DNA from: Leptospiraceae bacterium
GTDB taxonomy: Bacteria > Spirochaetota > Leptospiria > Leptospirales > Leptospiraceae
NCBI GenBank assembly: GCA_024233835.1
Contig: JACKPC010000005.1
Span: 398,702 to 462,701, forward strand
DNA: 64,000 nucleotides
Direction of reading: 5' to 3'
The notes under the pieces: generated by a model
The model's database searches: none
Told to the model about the DNA's origin: nothing
The model's input: only the letters and a program-made list of their open reading frames with translations
In this document: piece by piece, positions 50,242 through 59,515 of the stretch
Position numbering within the stretch: position 1 is the stretch's first letter
Layout: every line of letters begins with the position of its first letter
Made by a program: the position numbers and the translations under genes

Positions 50242-50410
50242 TTTGTTTAACACTCATTGACTGGCTCTCTCTTCCCCCTATCTCTACAGTGGTACCACAT
50301 CCTCTCCACGTTTTCCCCCATAGGGGGATTCTCTCCTGAGATTTTTCTCCAACTGTGGAACAGGGGGCTAAAAATAATCTCCCCATTCCCAGAAGAAAAA
50401 TATTAAATAT

Positions 50411-51229
50411 CTATGGTTCAAAATAGTCTACGTTATAACAATAGACATCTTCAATTTTTTGGAACACATACATCTGGGGGTATGGTTTTTTATCCCTCCT
50501 GTTGATAATATATATTCTATAAATAACATTTTTATTCTTATCGTAAGCTTCTGGTTCTATATCTAAACGGATATTATTATTTCTCATTTCCTCAGGAATT
50601 TCTTTAAAAGTAGAAATGTCGAAAGCAAATTCGTAAGGCAGAGGATAGGTTTTATTTTTAGTTGTTAGATCTTTGAAATGAATATCCAAAAACTGTTCTT
50701 TATTTAAATCTTTAACCTTTCGCCCGGCACGAATATATCCTTTTTTATAATCGAGTATATTTTTACCATCAGCAGATTTATCGCCGTAATCACACATCAT
50801 AGATAGGGTTTTTCGTATATCACCTTTTGCCATGAATTGCTCCAATTTTTCAACTTCTTGAAGGAGACCCTGTTTTTTAATTTGCTCAATCCCGTTTGTG
50901 CGATTCAAATCCAATTCTGGTGTAATTCCCAAATGAATATTATTAGTAATTATTAAATAAATTCCCCAAGACTTGCCATGTGCTTCTTTTAGTTTTTTTG
51001 TATCCATCTCATTTACATTCGGAATTTTATCTGGTGGGGGTTTATTATATAGCTTCCATAATTCCTCATTTTGTTTCATCATTGTTTCCTTGTCTACTCC
51101 CCAGGTTCTCTTAAAAGATTCTTCCCGCAATTTCTGTAATTCCAGATTTACATCTTTTTCTTCACTTTTACAGTAGAATAAATTTAATAATAACACTACA
51201 CTAAGGATTTTGTAAATATTTATCTTCAA
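50411..51229 (-). CDS. Lipoprotein, likely immunity protein to the M23 toxin
   Basis: 272 residues with a lipoprotein signal (KILSVVLLLNLFYC). Soluble part rich in charged residues, with SMMCDYGDKSADGK, GYIRAGRKVKDLNKEQFLD and the end VYCYNVDYFEP. It overlaps the toxin gene by 29 bases. A periplasmic lipoprotein is where immunity to a peptidoglycan hydrolase would be needed. No known immunity family recognised. Confidence 0.65.
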   Translation of the reverse strand: MKINIYKILSVVLLLNLFYCKSEEKDVNLELQKLREESFKRTWGVDKETMMKQNEELWKLYNKPPPDKIPNVNEMDTKKLKEAHGKSWGIYLIITNNIHLGITPELDLNRTNGIEQIKKQGLLQEVEKLEQFMAKGDIRKTLSMMCDYGDKSADGKNILDYKKGYIRAGRKVKDLNKEQFLDIHFKDLTTKNKTYPLPYEFAFDISTFKEIPEEMRNNNIRLDIEPEAYDKNKNVIYRIYIINRRDKKPYPQMYVFQKIEDVYCYNVDYFEP

Positions 51230-52655
51230 AATTTTTTCTCCCGGATATTTTATTTAAATAATATAATGGATCTATAAAATATCCATTTTTCCCTTTTATT
51301 CTGCTAATTATTTTGGTGTTTGAATCTCTATATTGAGAGTTTACTTCAGTTACCCATTGAGGATCCTGTATAAGTTTTCCTGTAGTATCATCTCTTTGCC
51401 GATATGTATAATTCGGAAGATGATCCACATGTACATTGAAATGTAGATGTGCTCCTTTACTATTCCCTGTATAACTCATATTTCCCAATTTGTCTCCATT
51501 TTTAGTAGTTTTACTTTCAGGAACGACATATGCTTTATCTAAATGTTCAGTTGTTATTGTGTATCTTTCTGGCCATATCATACCTGGCTCGCTGATGCTT
51601 ACTGAATTTCCATAAACATGTAAGTCTCCACGTTTCGACTTTGCTTTCAAATCATTCATTATTTCAGAATCAGAATTTGTATAATCAGCTCTTCCGAAAG
51701 AAAAAACATTACCACCATCTCCATAGATTCCACATTGAGTGCTACCACAAGTTTGTTGCCCAGGCATTCGTTCTCCCTTTGTTGTTTCAGTAACTTCTCC
51801 ATCAGTAATGGCATAAACACCTTTTGACCCAGCTCTGGATAATGTATTATCACCCGCTTCGGTTAATATTGCACTTATATCAAGTCCATCATGCTTACCA
51901 TTGTTTCCAGCAAATGGATATCCTCCTCCTCTAACAATAAATCCTCCCTGTTCACCAGTTAAAGGATTTGTGGCATATTTGTTGAGTCGATAAGAACGTG
52001 GAGTATTGTTACCTGTTGAAGTTTCTATATTTTCTTCATATGAAGATTCAGGTAAACTATCTTCATATTCATTGTAAGCATTCAGTAAGTCAACTTGCTT
52101 ATCAAATAGCTCCTTTCTTGCTAATGTGATTTCATGTTCCTTTTTCTTCTTGCTTGACATATCTCCCCATGAAAAAGGATTCCACCACTTTGAGCCATCA
52201 GTATTTGATGCATTATTCCACTCAACGAATAAACGTTGTATTTGTGCTCTCTTTTTTTCATAATTAATAATTTCCTCTTCCAATAAAGATTCTAAAGAAT
52301 CTGTTAAAAGTTTATTCGTTTCCAATGTTAACTTTTGAACATCAGTTGCTCTTTTGTAATCAGAAGGATCATAATTATGCACCAGCACCGCGTTTTCTGT
52401 CACGAAGTAGGTGTGATTGTCTTCCACCTCGAAGTTATAGACCAGCTCATCTCTGTATTCCTGCTCCACAGACAGTACCTCCATAGAACACCTCGGTTGC
52501 TGAGCGAACCGCAGGTGAGCCGAAGCACAGCTACCATCCGCATACTTCGACGCGCTTCGCTTGCTCAGTAACCGGATGTAAGCTATCCCGTTATAGCTTT
52601 TTTCCACACTGCCTTTGACTGATGATTTAAACCACCAGTCAGGAGAACAGTCCAT
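51201..52655 (-). CDS. HINT-fragment / M23 peptidase toxin cassette
   Basis: Starts with a fragment of HINT (MEVLSVEQEYRDELVYNFEV, then NHTYFVTENAVLVHNY) followed by a C-terminal region with GKHDGLDISAIL and KGAHLHFNVHVDHLP, the H..D and HxH zinc ligands of M23/LytM peptidases, with a long insert between. It would cut peptidoglycan cross-links. The HINT lacks its N-terminal block and the first 40 residues are in a frame that differs from the full-length HINT at 54477-54553, so as it stands this is a silent C-terminal cassette rather than a complete toxin. Confidence 0.75.
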   Translation of the reverse strand: MDCSPDWWFKSSVKGSVEKSYNGIAYIRLLSKRSASKYADGSCASAHLRFAQQPRCSMEVLSVEQEYRDELVYNFEVEDNHTYFVTENAVLVHNYDPSDYKRATDVQKLTLETNKLLTDSLESLLEEEIINYEKKRAQIQRLFVEWNNASNTDGSKWWNPFSWGDMSSKKKKEHEITLARKELFDKQVDLLNAYNEYEDSLPESSYEENIETSTGNNTPRSYRLNKYATNPLTGEQGGFIVRGGGYPFAGNNGKHDGLDISAILTEAGDNTLSRAGSKGVYAITDGEVTETTKGERMPGQQTCGSTQCGIYGDGGNVFSFGRADYTNSDSEIMNDLKAKSKRGDLHVYGNSVSISEPGMIWPERYTITTEHLDKAYVVPESKTTKNGDKLGNMSYTGNSKGAHLHFNVHVDHLPNYTYRQRDDTTGKLIQDPQWVTEVNSQYRDSNTKIISRIKGKNGYFIDPLYYLNKISGRKNFEDKYLQNP

Positions 52656-52725
52656 TACCTAAAAGTAATCTCCCCATTCCCAGAAGAAAAATATCTTACG
52701 GAGGATGTGACGGTTTTGGATTTCT
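52370..52725 (-). repeat. Toxin-cassette boundary unit (R)
   Basis: About 355 bp: HINT C-terminal segment (CATAATTATGCACCAGCACC...), the segment GGATGTAAGCTATCCCG, CACTGCCTTTGACTGATG, GTCCATTACCTAAAA and the end of the preceding immunity gene (coding for IFFFWEWGDYF). Shared with 60573 and 62703, and in part with 5646, 50370-50403, 54303-54553 and 58921. Confidence 0.85.
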
Positions 52726-53358
52726 TTTATTCTTCTTCTCTGGCGGCTTCTTTTCTTTAGAACCTAACTGAATCCATTTTTCATACGTAATATCATCATC
52801 CTTAGTCAACGCTTTCTCTTGAACTTTTTCTGAGTTTAATTCTCCATCTTTAAAAAATAAATATAAATTTGGATATAGATATTTTTCGAAGTTTTGATAT
52901 CGTTTCTTATCCAGGTCCTTAGTATTTATCTCAATAATCTTTTTATTTCGTATCAGCGTGATTCTATTGATTTTTAATTGAATATCTTCTATTTTTGCAA
53001 TAAGAAGATACCACTCTAAATCTATATAATTTTCAGGTAGAAATGAACGAAAGCTATATCGTGGGTTTTCATTTAAAAAATCGCAGTTATCTATTTTTAT
53101 TATTTCATCTCTATTTTTAATGAAATAATTCTCAAGTATTTCTTTTCGATCCCTAATAAAAGCTTTTTTATCCCTATATCCAATGTAAATAAAACTTCTC
53201 ATATCCATCAAGATAGACCTTTTCAATTTTTCTTCTTCATTAATATTAATGTGACAATTTTTAAATCCTGGTTCCTTTATTAACTCCTGGAACGATGGCT
53301 GACCACAAGATATAATTATAAGAGGTATGAATAGTATGAAATATAAGATATTTACCAT
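52696..53358 (-). CDS. Lipoprotein, likely immunity to the full HINT-M91 toxin
   Basis: 220 residues. Signal peptide with cysteine (YFILFIPLIIISCG), a charged soluble domain and a Lys/Pro tail. The ATG is 2 bases after the toxin TAA. The last residues (KRNPKPSHPP) are encoded in another frame of the boundary unit that elsewhere gives the tail ILRKIFFFWEWGDYF, so this gene ends by frameshifted fusion with the unit. No family recognised. Confidence 0.65.
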   Translation of the reverse strand: MVNILYFILFIPLIIISCGQPSFQELIKEPGFKNCHININEEEKLKRSILMDMRSFIYIGYRDKKAFIRDRKEILENYFIKNRDEIIKIDNCDFLNENPRYSFRSFLPENYIDLEWYLLIAKIEDIQLKINRITLIRNKKIIEINTKDLDKKRYQNFEKYLYPNLYLFFKDGELNSEKVQEKALTKDDDITYEKWIQLGSKEKKPPEKKNKRNPKPSHPP

Positions 53359-53360
53359 AT

Positions 53361-55023
53361 TTAATAACCCTTTCTTATTGGTAATTTATGTTCTTTTCTG
53401 ATAAGATTTTCAGTTGCGAACGTATCATGCTTCATTCCCAAATAATAACGTAAATAGTTACTTATAGAGTTTTGCGGGTAATCCATTTCTTTTGTTCCTT
53501 CCTTATCTTTAAATATTTTCACTTCATGGGAATCTCTTGTGACTGCTTTTGCTTCAACTAATTTTGTAGTTCCAAGCTCATCTATGCCCCAAGATTTAAA
53601 AAGTTCACTTTGGTGATGAATTTCAACTTTGTCTCCTAAGCCAAATCCATTTACATCCTGAGCCACATGAATTAGTTCGTGAGCGATACCTATATATTTA
53701 GGATTTAATACTTTGGCTTCTTCAACATCAACACATTCTATTTTGCCTTTTTTCTTTCCCATACCTTCATCTCCAGTATACTCCACATAACCTCCCGCTT
53801 TAGTCGTTGCTAAATTTATTTCCAAATTTGTGTTTGAACCTACTCCAGGGGTCACAGAACCTTTTCCATAACTCCTGACACGCATTTGAATATGGCTATC
53901 TTTATCATCTGATAAAGATATTTTTACTTTTTTATCATGGTTAACAAAAGCATCATACATAAGTTCTTTAGAATATATTTTTTTGTCATCAAGTGAATTT
54001 ACTTGTAACAGTTTTAGATTGCCATCTTCATCTATATAAATTTTAGCCGTGTCAGATATCTTATTCAGCTCATTTAGGAATTTCTCTTTAAGCCCTTCAT
54101 CATCTCCATCGATTGAATCAAGTTCCTTAAAACTAATATTGTCTAAGCTAACTGTCTCAACATCTTTTACAAATTCAAATTTCGTAATACCATTCTTTAC
54201 TCGTTGAAGAAAACCTTCCATGCCATATTTTTCGGTGTTAGCTATTTCTCTAAGTTCATCTTGCTTATTATTGCTTAGAATGTATTGGAGCTTACCCTTC
54301 TCATAATTATGCACCAGCACCGCGTTTTCTGTCACAAAGTAGGTGTGATTGTCTTCCACCTCAAAGTTATAGACCAACTCATCTCTGTATTCCTGTTCCA
54401 CAGAAACAATCTCCATAGAACACCTCGGTTGCTGAGCGAACCGCAGGTGAGTCGAAGCACAGCTGCCATCCGCGAGGACAGAGCGGTCGCCGGGCCTTAT
54501 GTCTTTGGCCTCTTTCCACACTGCCTTTGACTGATGATTTAAACCATCAGTCACAAGGAAAGGGTGGTTCCATGTGGTTTCGACTATCTTTCCATTCGCA
54601 TAGGTGAGCTTAAAGATAGTCTTCACCTCGTTACGGAAAAGCTGTGTCACGGGCTTGTATTCGGTCACACCGGTTTTTTCGTTATAGGACAGCACCACAT
54701 CCCCAATTTGAATCTCTTCGATTTTTTTGAAACCGTTTTTTGTGGAGATTAGAGTTCCGGCGACAAAACAGGTGCGCTGGTGGTAGACGCCGTTTGCATC
54801 TACCCAGCCGTCGTCATCTACATTGCTTCCCTGTAAAATTTGCCAGGCATCGTTTGCATCTCCCACAAATTTAGTCCATAAACTATCATCTTTGTTTTTT
54901 GACCAGCCGGAGGCTTCGTCATCTGTAGGAGGCATTTTTCCTGCCTTAACAGCTTCCTGTATCAGCTCCTTATTCAAAGCCGAAATTTGCTTGGGAGTGA
55001 GGGAATCAAGGAGATTCTTCTTG
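53361..55023 (-). CDS. Polymorphic toxin: complete HINT domain + M91-like zincin, 5'-truncated
   Basis: From an ATG at 54977 the product has 538 residues; the frame is open to about 55023 (LDSLTPKQISALNKELIQE), then a stop, so the N-terminal delivery part is lost. HINT block A TCFVAGTLISTKNGF, block B TTWNHPFLV and the end NHTYFVTENAVLVHNY are all present, so self-cleavage is possible. The C-terminal domain contains AHELIHVAQ (HExxH, about residue 433), then TTKLVEAKAV and the end ENLIRKEHKLPIRKGY, as in M91/NleD-type effectors. Followed by a lipoprotein gene. Confidence 0.8.
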
Positions 55024-55055
55024 ACGAATCATTCTGTGAATAGTTTATAAGCTCG

Positions 55056-56087
55056 GTGGATCATAATTCTTTTTTCAAAATCACTTTCCAGAACCGCGAA
55101 AATGCTATCGACTTCCTGAAACACAAATTACCTCAGGAGTTGTTAAAAGACATTCTATTGGATTCTCTCGAAATAACAAAAGATAGTTTCGTCGATGCCA
55201 ATTATCAGGATGTGCATTCGGATATGCTCTTCAAAGTTCCGATAGCCGGCAAAGATAGCTACATCTATCTTCTTCTCGAACACAAAAGTTATCCCGATAG
55301 AATGACTTCATTTCAGCTATTGAAATACATGCTCGGAATTTGGAGCCTTCATATAAGCCAGGAGAAAAAAGAGAAGTCGCTTGTTCTTCCTCTTATCCTG
55401 CCTGTGCTTTTATATCACGGAAAAAACGAATGGCAATATGGTGATGATTTTCAGAGCTTACAGGAAATGATGCCGGGCTGGGAAAAATACCAGGTCAATT
55501 TTTCCTATATAGTTTATGATTTCTCCAGGTTTCAAGAAGAAGATATAAAAGGAGAAATAACTACGAGACTCTTTACCCTGCTCTTGAAATATATCAATCG
55601 TGAAGAGTTTGAAGAAAAGCTGGTGCAAATTATTTCCCTACTTGCGGAATTAGCAGAAAAGAAAACCGGCATGGAATATATAGAAACTGTCCTTCTCTAT
55701 ATGCTATCAGGTGTGAAAAAAATTGAACTTGACAGTCTAAAATCAATGATGGAAACTAAAGAAAGCAGGAGAGTAAAGGATATGCTGGTTTCACTGTTAG
55801 ATAAAATTGAGCAAAAAGGCTATAATAGAGCCTTACATCTTGTAGAAACCGAGAAAAGAAGAGCTGAACTTGCAGAAAGAAGGGCTGAAGACGAGAAAAG
55901 AAGAGCGGAGGACGAGAAAAGAAAAGCGGAAAACGAGAAAAGAAGAGCCAGAAGAGCAGAGTGGAAAAAAACGCTCAGAACGGCTATTTCTATGCGAAGA
56001 AAGGCTCTTGATATGCCCCTGATTGCGAGCATCACCGAACTCGATGAAAACTTTTTAGAGAGACTTTTCCGCCGAATAGGGGTTTAA
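55056..56087 (+). CDS. Rpn family recombination-promoting nuclease (YhgA-like)
   Basis: 343 residues, GTG start. DHNSFFKITFQNRENAIDFL is the typical start, and SDMLFKVPIAGKDSYIYLLL followed by EHKSYPD is the D...ExK nuclease core; LPLILPVLLYHGKNEWQY follows as in Rpn/Transposase_31 proteins. The C-terminal stretch is a coiled coil of EKRRAED repeats encoded by 21-bp units (about 55860-55950). It is the only plus-strand gene here and abuts the truncated toxin gene. Confidence 0.85.
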   Translation: MDHNSFFKITFQNRENAIDFLKHKLPQELLKDILLDSLEITKDSFVDANYQDVHSDMLFKVPIAGKDSYIYLLLEHKSYPDRMTSFQLLKYMLGIWSLHISQEKKEKSLVLPLILPVLLYHGKNEWQYGDDFQSLQEMMPGWEKYQVNFSYIVYDFSRFQEEDIKGEITTRLFTLLLKYINREEFEEKLVQIISLLAELAEKKTGMEYIETVLLYMLSGVKKIELDSLKSMMETKESRRVKDMLVSLLDKIEQKGYNRALHLVETEKRRAELAERRAEDEKRRAEDEKRKAENEKRRARRAEWKKTLRTAISMRRKALDMPLIASITELDENFLERLFRRIGV

Positions 56088-56096
56088 TTTTCTATC

Positions 56097-56132
56097 CCGG
56101 CCAATTTTCCCGGCTCTGAAGGACCGGCGCCG
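56097..56132. repeat. CCGG-type dispersed palindromic repeat, copy 5
   Basis: CCCGGCTCTGAAGGACCGG at the 3' end of the Rpn gene; diverged flanks. Confidence 0.6.
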
Positions 56133-56175
56133 TCGTCACTCGAATTCACTCCGGGAGGAAGTTTGGAATCCTATT

Positions 56176-56679
56176 TTAAGAGAGTTCTAAATGGAGATAA
56201 GACTTACCATCCATATCTCTCCAGCCTGTTTTGGAAAGCTCTAAAGCTTTCTTCTTAAGCCATGTTTCTGCTGTTCCGGTAGCGATAAGATAATCATGGT
56301 CGTTAAAACAAATTAAAAATTCTAATTTTTCATTTGTTAGGTAGAAATCATCAATATATGATTCTTCTAAAAATCTAACAATAGATTGCTCTTCAGGAAA
56401 TATATAAATATTCGGATCATCTGATTTTTCAAAAAAAATGATAGTTTCTTTTCCTTCTAAGAAATCATCCAACCATGCCCAGGCTTTAGAATCACGCACA
56501 GAAAAGATTTCATCAATATTTTTAAAATGTTCCCACAAATATCGATGCTTACTTCCTTCAAAGTAAGAATTTATAATCTTTTCTCTGAAAAAGATAGATT
56601 GAAGCTGTGTCATATCCTCCATTCGATAACCGGTGGATTTTAATGCATCAACTAGTATTTCCTTCATTGAATTAATCAT
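56176..56679 (-). CDS. Immunity-like protein of the second Ntox47-like cassette, 167 aa
   Basis: Intact version of the pseudogene at 2902-3404: reading runs through FLEGKETIIFFEKSDDPNIY with eight A in the homopolymer. Same C-terminal tail as 47603-48109. Overlaps the toxin stop by 8 bases. Cytosolic, no known family. Confidence 0.65.
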   Translation of the reverse strand: MINSMKEILVDALKSTGYRMEDMTQLQSIFFREKIINSYFEGSKHRYLWEHFKNIDEIFSVRDSKAWAWLDDFLEGKETIIFFEKSDDPNIYIFPEEQSIVRFLEESYIDDFYLTNEKLEFLICFNDHDYLIATGTAETWLKKKALELSKTGWRDMDGKSYLHLELS

Positions 56680-57340
56680 TTACTTCTCTAAAAAAAGGAA
56701 CACAATCTAAGAATATATGACCCCTTTGTTTACTACCTTTTTTCCCTTTTGTTTTATAGCCTATGTGAAAAACATCCGGACCATTATATTTATGGGGAGC
56801 ATCAATACTTACTTCTGTCCCAAAAGGACCTTTCCACTCTACAACAAATGTCTTCCCATTAATATCTTTCGCCCATTCTTTTGCCTGAAAAGACTCAACA
56901 GGCACACCTGTTTTTTCAAATGCCAGCTTTAAAGCTTCTACAAATGGAACACCGGTTCCACGCAGGTCAATATCCCCAGCCTGAATTTCATAGCCTGTTA
57001 GACTTCCAATTTGACAGAAATAATTCTCATTGCAAGCAAATAATTTTATACCTTTTACTTTCTCCAAAAGTTCACAAAACCTATCTTTCTCCCATTTTTC
57101 AAGAGGAACACGCTCCTCCATCTTTGCTTCTAAATTGCTCAGTTCGAGCTTTTCCACCTCAAGCTTATCTGGGTTCTTAAGCTGGCTTATAGTTATGATA
57201 AGGATACTTCCGATAAGAAAAACAAGAAATAAGATTATAAAATTCTTTTTATATTCAGATTTACTTTTATTTGAATGCCTGTATGTCTTTTTATAATTAT
57301 AGTTTTTGTATTCTTTTATTGGTTTATAATCTATTTTCAT
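56672..57340 (-). CDS. Membrane-anchored Ntox47-like toxin, 222 aa
   Basis: N-terminal 180 residues virtually identical to 48106-48771. The toxin domain diverges in the last 60: VEWKGPFGTEVSIDAPHKYN, GPDVFHIGYKTKGKK, QRGHIFLDCVPFFREVND. The switch from identity to divergence at the end of the gene and into its immunity gene is typical for toxin/immunity pairs that diversify together. Confidence 0.6.
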   Translation of the reverse strand: MKIDYKPIKEYKNYNYKKTYRHSNKSKSEYKKNFIILFLVFLIGSILIITISQLKNPDKLEVEKLELSNLEAKMEERVPLEKWEKDRFCELLEKVKGIKLFACNENYFCQIGSLTGYEIQAGDIDLRGTGVPFVEALKLAFEKTGVPVESFQAKEWAKDINGKTFVVEWKGPFGTEVSIDAPHKYNGPDVFHIGYKTKGKKGSKQRGHIFLDCVPFFREVND

Positions 57341-57429
57341 TATCACATATAACAATATATATGTTTAGCAGTCAAATTATTTTTATCTTCACTCAGATTT
57401 TCAAAACCTATCTGCACTTTTCACACTCC

Positions 57430-58104
57430 TTAAGAACTTAATGCCAGATACATGTAAATTCCCAGAAAAAGAAAGGGTAGATTCCAGCTTAAAAGGATGA
57501 TGTTTCGGTTTTGCTCAAAAACATCTTTCGTGAGCCGGTAATAGTATTTGCCGGAATAGTAGATTCCCCATAGCAAATAGAATATCCATAAACCTAAGAG
57601 TATAGCCAGACGAAGTTTTGTTGGCTCATCTGTTATTGGGTAAAATGTATTGGTAAGAAATATTAGAAAAATAGATAAGAGTATATAAGTATTACTATAT
57701 ATACTAAAAACGGTGTTGGTTTTTATATTCCTGTTTTTTTCTCCGAAGAGGTATAAAAAAAGATAACTCGCAAGTATCATGTATACCTCGAAAGCAAAAA
57801 GGCTTATAAGTATATAGACTATATTATAGGGATAAATGCTGAATATGTGATGAATTTTCGATGTTGGCTGCTTTTCAAGTGTCTTTCGAAGCATCTCGTT
57901 TAAGACCTGCATGTCTTTATAGTTGAGTAAGTAGATGCTAATATTCAGTAAGACATATAGTCCTAATAGGATAAAGGTATATTGGATAGTTTTTTTAGCA
58001 AAGTCTTCTTTTTGGAGTTTTTGTAGCTCGGCTTCAGTCGGGAACAACATTTCTTTTGTGAGCCGGTAATGATTCCGAAGGCTTTCTCGAATTGTTTTTA
58101 GCAT
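57430..58104 (-). CDS. Multi-spanning membrane protein of the cassette, copy 2
   Basis: 224 residues with five transmembrane segments, over 90 per cent identical to 48861-49535 by eye. Same position between MORN and toxin genes. Confidence 0.65.
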   Translation of the reverse strand: MLKTIRESLRNHYRLTKEMLFPTEAELQKLQKEDFAKKTIQYTFILLGLYVLLNISIYLLNYKDMQVLNEMLRKTLEKQPTSKIHHIFSIYPYNIVYILISLFAFEVYMILASYLFLYLFGEKNRNIKTNTVFSIYSNTYILLSIFLIFLTNTFYPITDEPTKLRLAILLGLWIFYLLWGIYYSGKYYYRLTKDVFEQNRNIILLSWNLPFLFLGIYMYLALSS

Positions 58105-58123
58105 TTTTTATTTTCCTTTCTTT

Positions 58124-58183
58124 CCCGGTCTAATCCCGGCCAATTTGTCCGGCCCTGAAGGAACGGCCTGAGGTCGGTCTGAT
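58124..58183. repeat. CCGG-type dispersed palindromic repeat, copy 6
   Basis: GTCCGGCCCTGAAGGAACGG after the MORN gene; same place as copies 3 and 4. Confidence 0.7.
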
Positions 58184-58186
58184 GGC

Positions 58187-58810
58187 TTATCCATTGTCCT
58201 TTGAAAACTGCCCTTCTCTCCATTTTCCTTGAAAGATTATCTTCCCTGTCTTATCTTTCAATATTCCCTCCCCGTGGCGCTTGCCATCTTTCCATTCCCC
58301 GATATACTTGCTTCCGTCATCGTAAATGTAGATTCCTTCTCCTTCGTAGATAGTTCCGTTTTTATAGATTCCTTTTAATTCTTTTCCTCCGGGCAGGGTA
58401 ACAATTCCCTCACCCTCCGGCTCTCCGTTTTTCCACATGCCGATGTAGCGGGTTTGGTCATTCCAGGTGTAGATGCCCTTTCCCCATTTCTTGTCCTTAT
58501 GAAAGAAGCCGCTGTAGGTTTCCCCACCAGGGTAGCTGTAGGTGCCGAAGCCCTGCTTTTTTCCTTTGTGCCAGCTACCTTCGTAGCGGTTGCCCTTAGC
58601 ATCGGCAAACGTGCCAAATCCGTGCTGTAGCCCGTCTTTGAATTCACCTTCATAGCGAAGTCCTTTTGTGAATTCTAAAATTCCCCTGCCGTTCTTGCAG
58701 TCGCCCTGCACGCAGTTTCCCTTCGGGTTTCGCAGCACTACCGCGAGGATAAATATGGCTCCCAATAGAAGGGAGAAGATAAGGATTAGCTTATGGAATC
58801 GTTTTTTCAT
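58187..58810 (-). CDS. MORN-repeat protein (copy 3)
   Basis: 207 residues, same layout as 4991-5614: hydrophobic start, then MORN units to the end GKIIFQGKWREGQFSKDNG. Heads the second intact cassette. Upstream 58811-58939 holds only fragments of HINT-like DNA (GTTGCTGAGTAAGG, CGCAGGTGAGCTGAAGG). Confidence 0.85.
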   Translation of the reverse strand: MKKRFHKLILIFSLLLGAIFILAVVLRNPKGNCVQGDCKNGRGILEFTKGLRYEGEFKDGLQHGFGTFADAKGNRYEGSWHKGKKQGFGTYSYPGGETYSGFFHKDKKWGKGIYTWNDQTRYIGMWKNGEPEGEGIVTLPGGKELKGIYKNGTIYEGEGIYIYDDGSKYIGEWKDGKRHGEGILKDKTGKIIFQGKWREGQFSKDNG

Positions 58811-58920
58811 TTTGTTTAACCTTTATCCGAGCCGGACCTGGCTTCGGCTCAGACAGATGTGGTTGCTGAGTAAGGTCGTAAGACAGCACCTTGCCCCCTG
58901 AGCGATGCCGCAGGTGAGCT

Positions 58921-58995
58921 GAAGGGCATTGTCCATTACCTAAAAATAATCTCCCCATTCCCAGAAGAAAAATATCTTACGAAGAATGTGACGAT
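58921..58995 (-). repeat. Toxin-cassette boundary unit (R), partial
   Basis: Immunity-gene tail portion (IFFFWEWGDYF) and GTAATGGACAATG only; HINT portion is missing, the MORN cassette begins instead. Confidence 0.75.
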
Positions 58996-59515
58996 CCTGT
59001 ATTTCTTTTTTCCTATATAGCTCTTTGATATCAAACTTCATTCGAACTCGTTTACCATCAACTAATCTCCCAACTTCTATCGTTTTAATTAAATGTGGAA
59101 CAGATTTTGGAAATAGTGCTAAAATATCAATCAACGGGAGATGAGCTTTTTTCTGTTCATATTTCATTTTAAATTCAAGCATCGATTGTACATAAGGATT
59201 ACACTCATCAATCTGGTAAATCCAATCATTGGGTTCAAGCATGAATTTATGAGATTCGGGAACCTTTTTAATTTTCCAGTAATAAGGCTCATTTACATCG
59301 TTAGCGGAAAAACCTATAGAACCTCCTTCACCCCATTCATAAAAAGCGTTGTGATACAGAGAACGCTTCTCTACTTTCATTTTAAAGAAACATTGTTTTA
59401 TCGTATAGCACATATTATAAGCTGGGTTAGAATAATCACATTTTATATCTTCTGAAAAAACACTTGTTATAAAAAATAAATTAATCAATAATCCTATTAA
59501 TAAGTTAATCTGCAT
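58940..59515 (-). CDS. Secreted protein, likely immunity to the M91-like toxin, 191 aa
   Basis: Signal peptide (LLIGLLINLFFITSVFSEDI), then CDYSNPAYNMCYTIKQCFFK with several Cys, LMLEPNDWIYQIDECNPYVQ and LFPKSVPHLIKTIEVGRLVD; tail HILRKIFFFWEWGDYF from the boundary unit. Overlaps the toxin end by 19 bases. Related in layout to 62951 and 60820. Periplasmic. Confidence 0.65.
   Translation of the reverse strand: MQINLLIGLLINLFFITSVFSEDIKCDYSNPAYNMCYTIKQCFFKMKVEKRSLYHNAFYEWGEGGSIGFSANDVNEPYYWKIKKVPESHKFMLEPNDWIYQIDECNPYVQSMLEFKMKYEQKKAHLPLIDILALFPKSVPHLIKTIEVGRLVDGKRVRMKFDIKELYRKKEIQDRHILRKIFFFWEWGDYF

Noticed and set aside
52530..52655. Start MDC..WWFKSSVKGS.. of the cassette readings as a genuine N-terminus
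   Set aside because: The same DNA in the full HINT gene (54515-54553) is read in another frame (DGLNHQSKAVWK), so this reading is probably a by-product of cassette truncation.
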